A stretch of 64,000 bases of DNA from Streptomyces antnestii (GTDB taxonomy: Bacteria > Actinomycetota > Actinomycetes > Streptomycetales > Streptomycetaceae), in assembly GCF_004005495.1 (NCBI RefSeq), contig NZ_RZYA01000001.1, positions 1,019,543 to 1,083,542 of the forward strand, read 5' to 3'. Below are positions 63,907 to 64,000 of the stretch, piece by piece (positions within the stretch are counted from its first letter, which is position 1; the number at the start of each line of letters is the position of its first letter). The translations under genes were made by a program, and so were the position numbers. A model generated the notes under the pieces. The model did no database searches. It was given only the letters and a program-made list of their open reading frames with translations, and was not told where the DNA came from.

Positions 63907-64000
63907 TCACGCGGCCTGGAGGGCCGGTGTGGTCATGACGGTCTCGAATTCGATGGGGGTCAGTCGGCCGAGGGATGCCTGTCTGCGGCGTCGGTGGTAG
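63907..64000 (-). CDS. IS3-family transposase OrfB, C-terminal end (runs off the window)
   Basis: YHRRRRQASLGRLTPIEFET, VMTTPALQAA, stop at 63907. RxxSLGxLTPxEFE is the standard IS3 OrfB ending. TGACCCAACCTGTCACCC just beyond the stop is probably close to the inverted repeat. The remainder lies outside the window. Confidence 0.75.
   Translation of the reverse strand, partial: YHRRRRQASLGRLTPIEFETVMTTPALQAA

Overview
The window is high-GC actinomycete DNA. Gene style (GTG/TTG starts, GTGA/ATGA stop-start overlaps), the four-gene cyd operon, a DUF5709 protein, many LacI/TetR/LysR/AraC regulators and sugar ABC importers lacking their own ATPase all point to Streptomyces or a close relative. The density of broken insertion sequences suggests an accessory part of the chromosome, such as an arm. 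The species cannot be named from the sequence alone.

Layout. (1) 0.3-7.7 kb: a fructoselysine (Amadori product) utilisation locus. A LacI regulator, an FrlD-like kinase and an FrlB-like deglycase read leftward; a sugar-binding lipoprotein, two permeases and a wrecked FrlC-like epimerase read rightward. Two near-identical palindromic operators lie in the divergent spacer. (2) 8.3-16.4 kb: a second one-direction catabolic cluster with twin LacI-type operators, an amino-acid-type ABC importer, a paralogous LacI regulator, a DAO-type FAD oxidase, a Gfo/Idh/MocA dehydrogenase and a demethylase-like NADH:flavin oxidoreductase. This is the best candidate for an undescribed pathway. (3) 16.4-29.3 kb: mobile-element debris (ISL3, IS3, IS110 and several DDE-integrase types) enclosing a GNAT, a PD-(D/E)xK nuclease with two small coupled genes, an SRPBCC protein and three unrecognised genes. 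(4) 29.3-43.9 kb: ordinary chromosomal genes: AraC and VOC pseudogenes, cydABDC plus a DUF5709 gene, a flavin monooxygenase with its FMN reductase, LysR, Dps and a class I disulfide oxidoreductase. Six genes here are broken by small indels, several in G/C runs. (5) 43.9-49.4 kb: more mobile debris, a kinase-like protein, a methyltransferase and the scar of an integrative element (3' half of tRNA-Pro(GGG) plus the C-terminus of a tyrosine integrase). (6) 49.5-56 kb: a stand-alone methionyl-tRNA synthetase with a leader hairpin, a divergent TetR/aldo-keto reductase pair with a 24-bp operator, and an extra MurE-type ligase. (7) 56.4-64 kb: nested ISs, including an intact 1.2-kb element with long inverted repeats and an IS630 element with a probable -1 frameshift, plus a membrane-anchored beta-propeller protein and a truncated SUKH-like gene.

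How the parts work together. The left 16 kb looks like two LacI-controlled import and breakdown modules for amino-acid conjugates. One phosphorylates and then cleaves Amadori sugars to glucose 6-phosphate and an amino acid. The other probably oxidises or demethylates an imported amino-acid-like compound. The rest is housekeeping or stress genes (cytochrome bd, Dps, flavoenzymes) separated by mobile elements.
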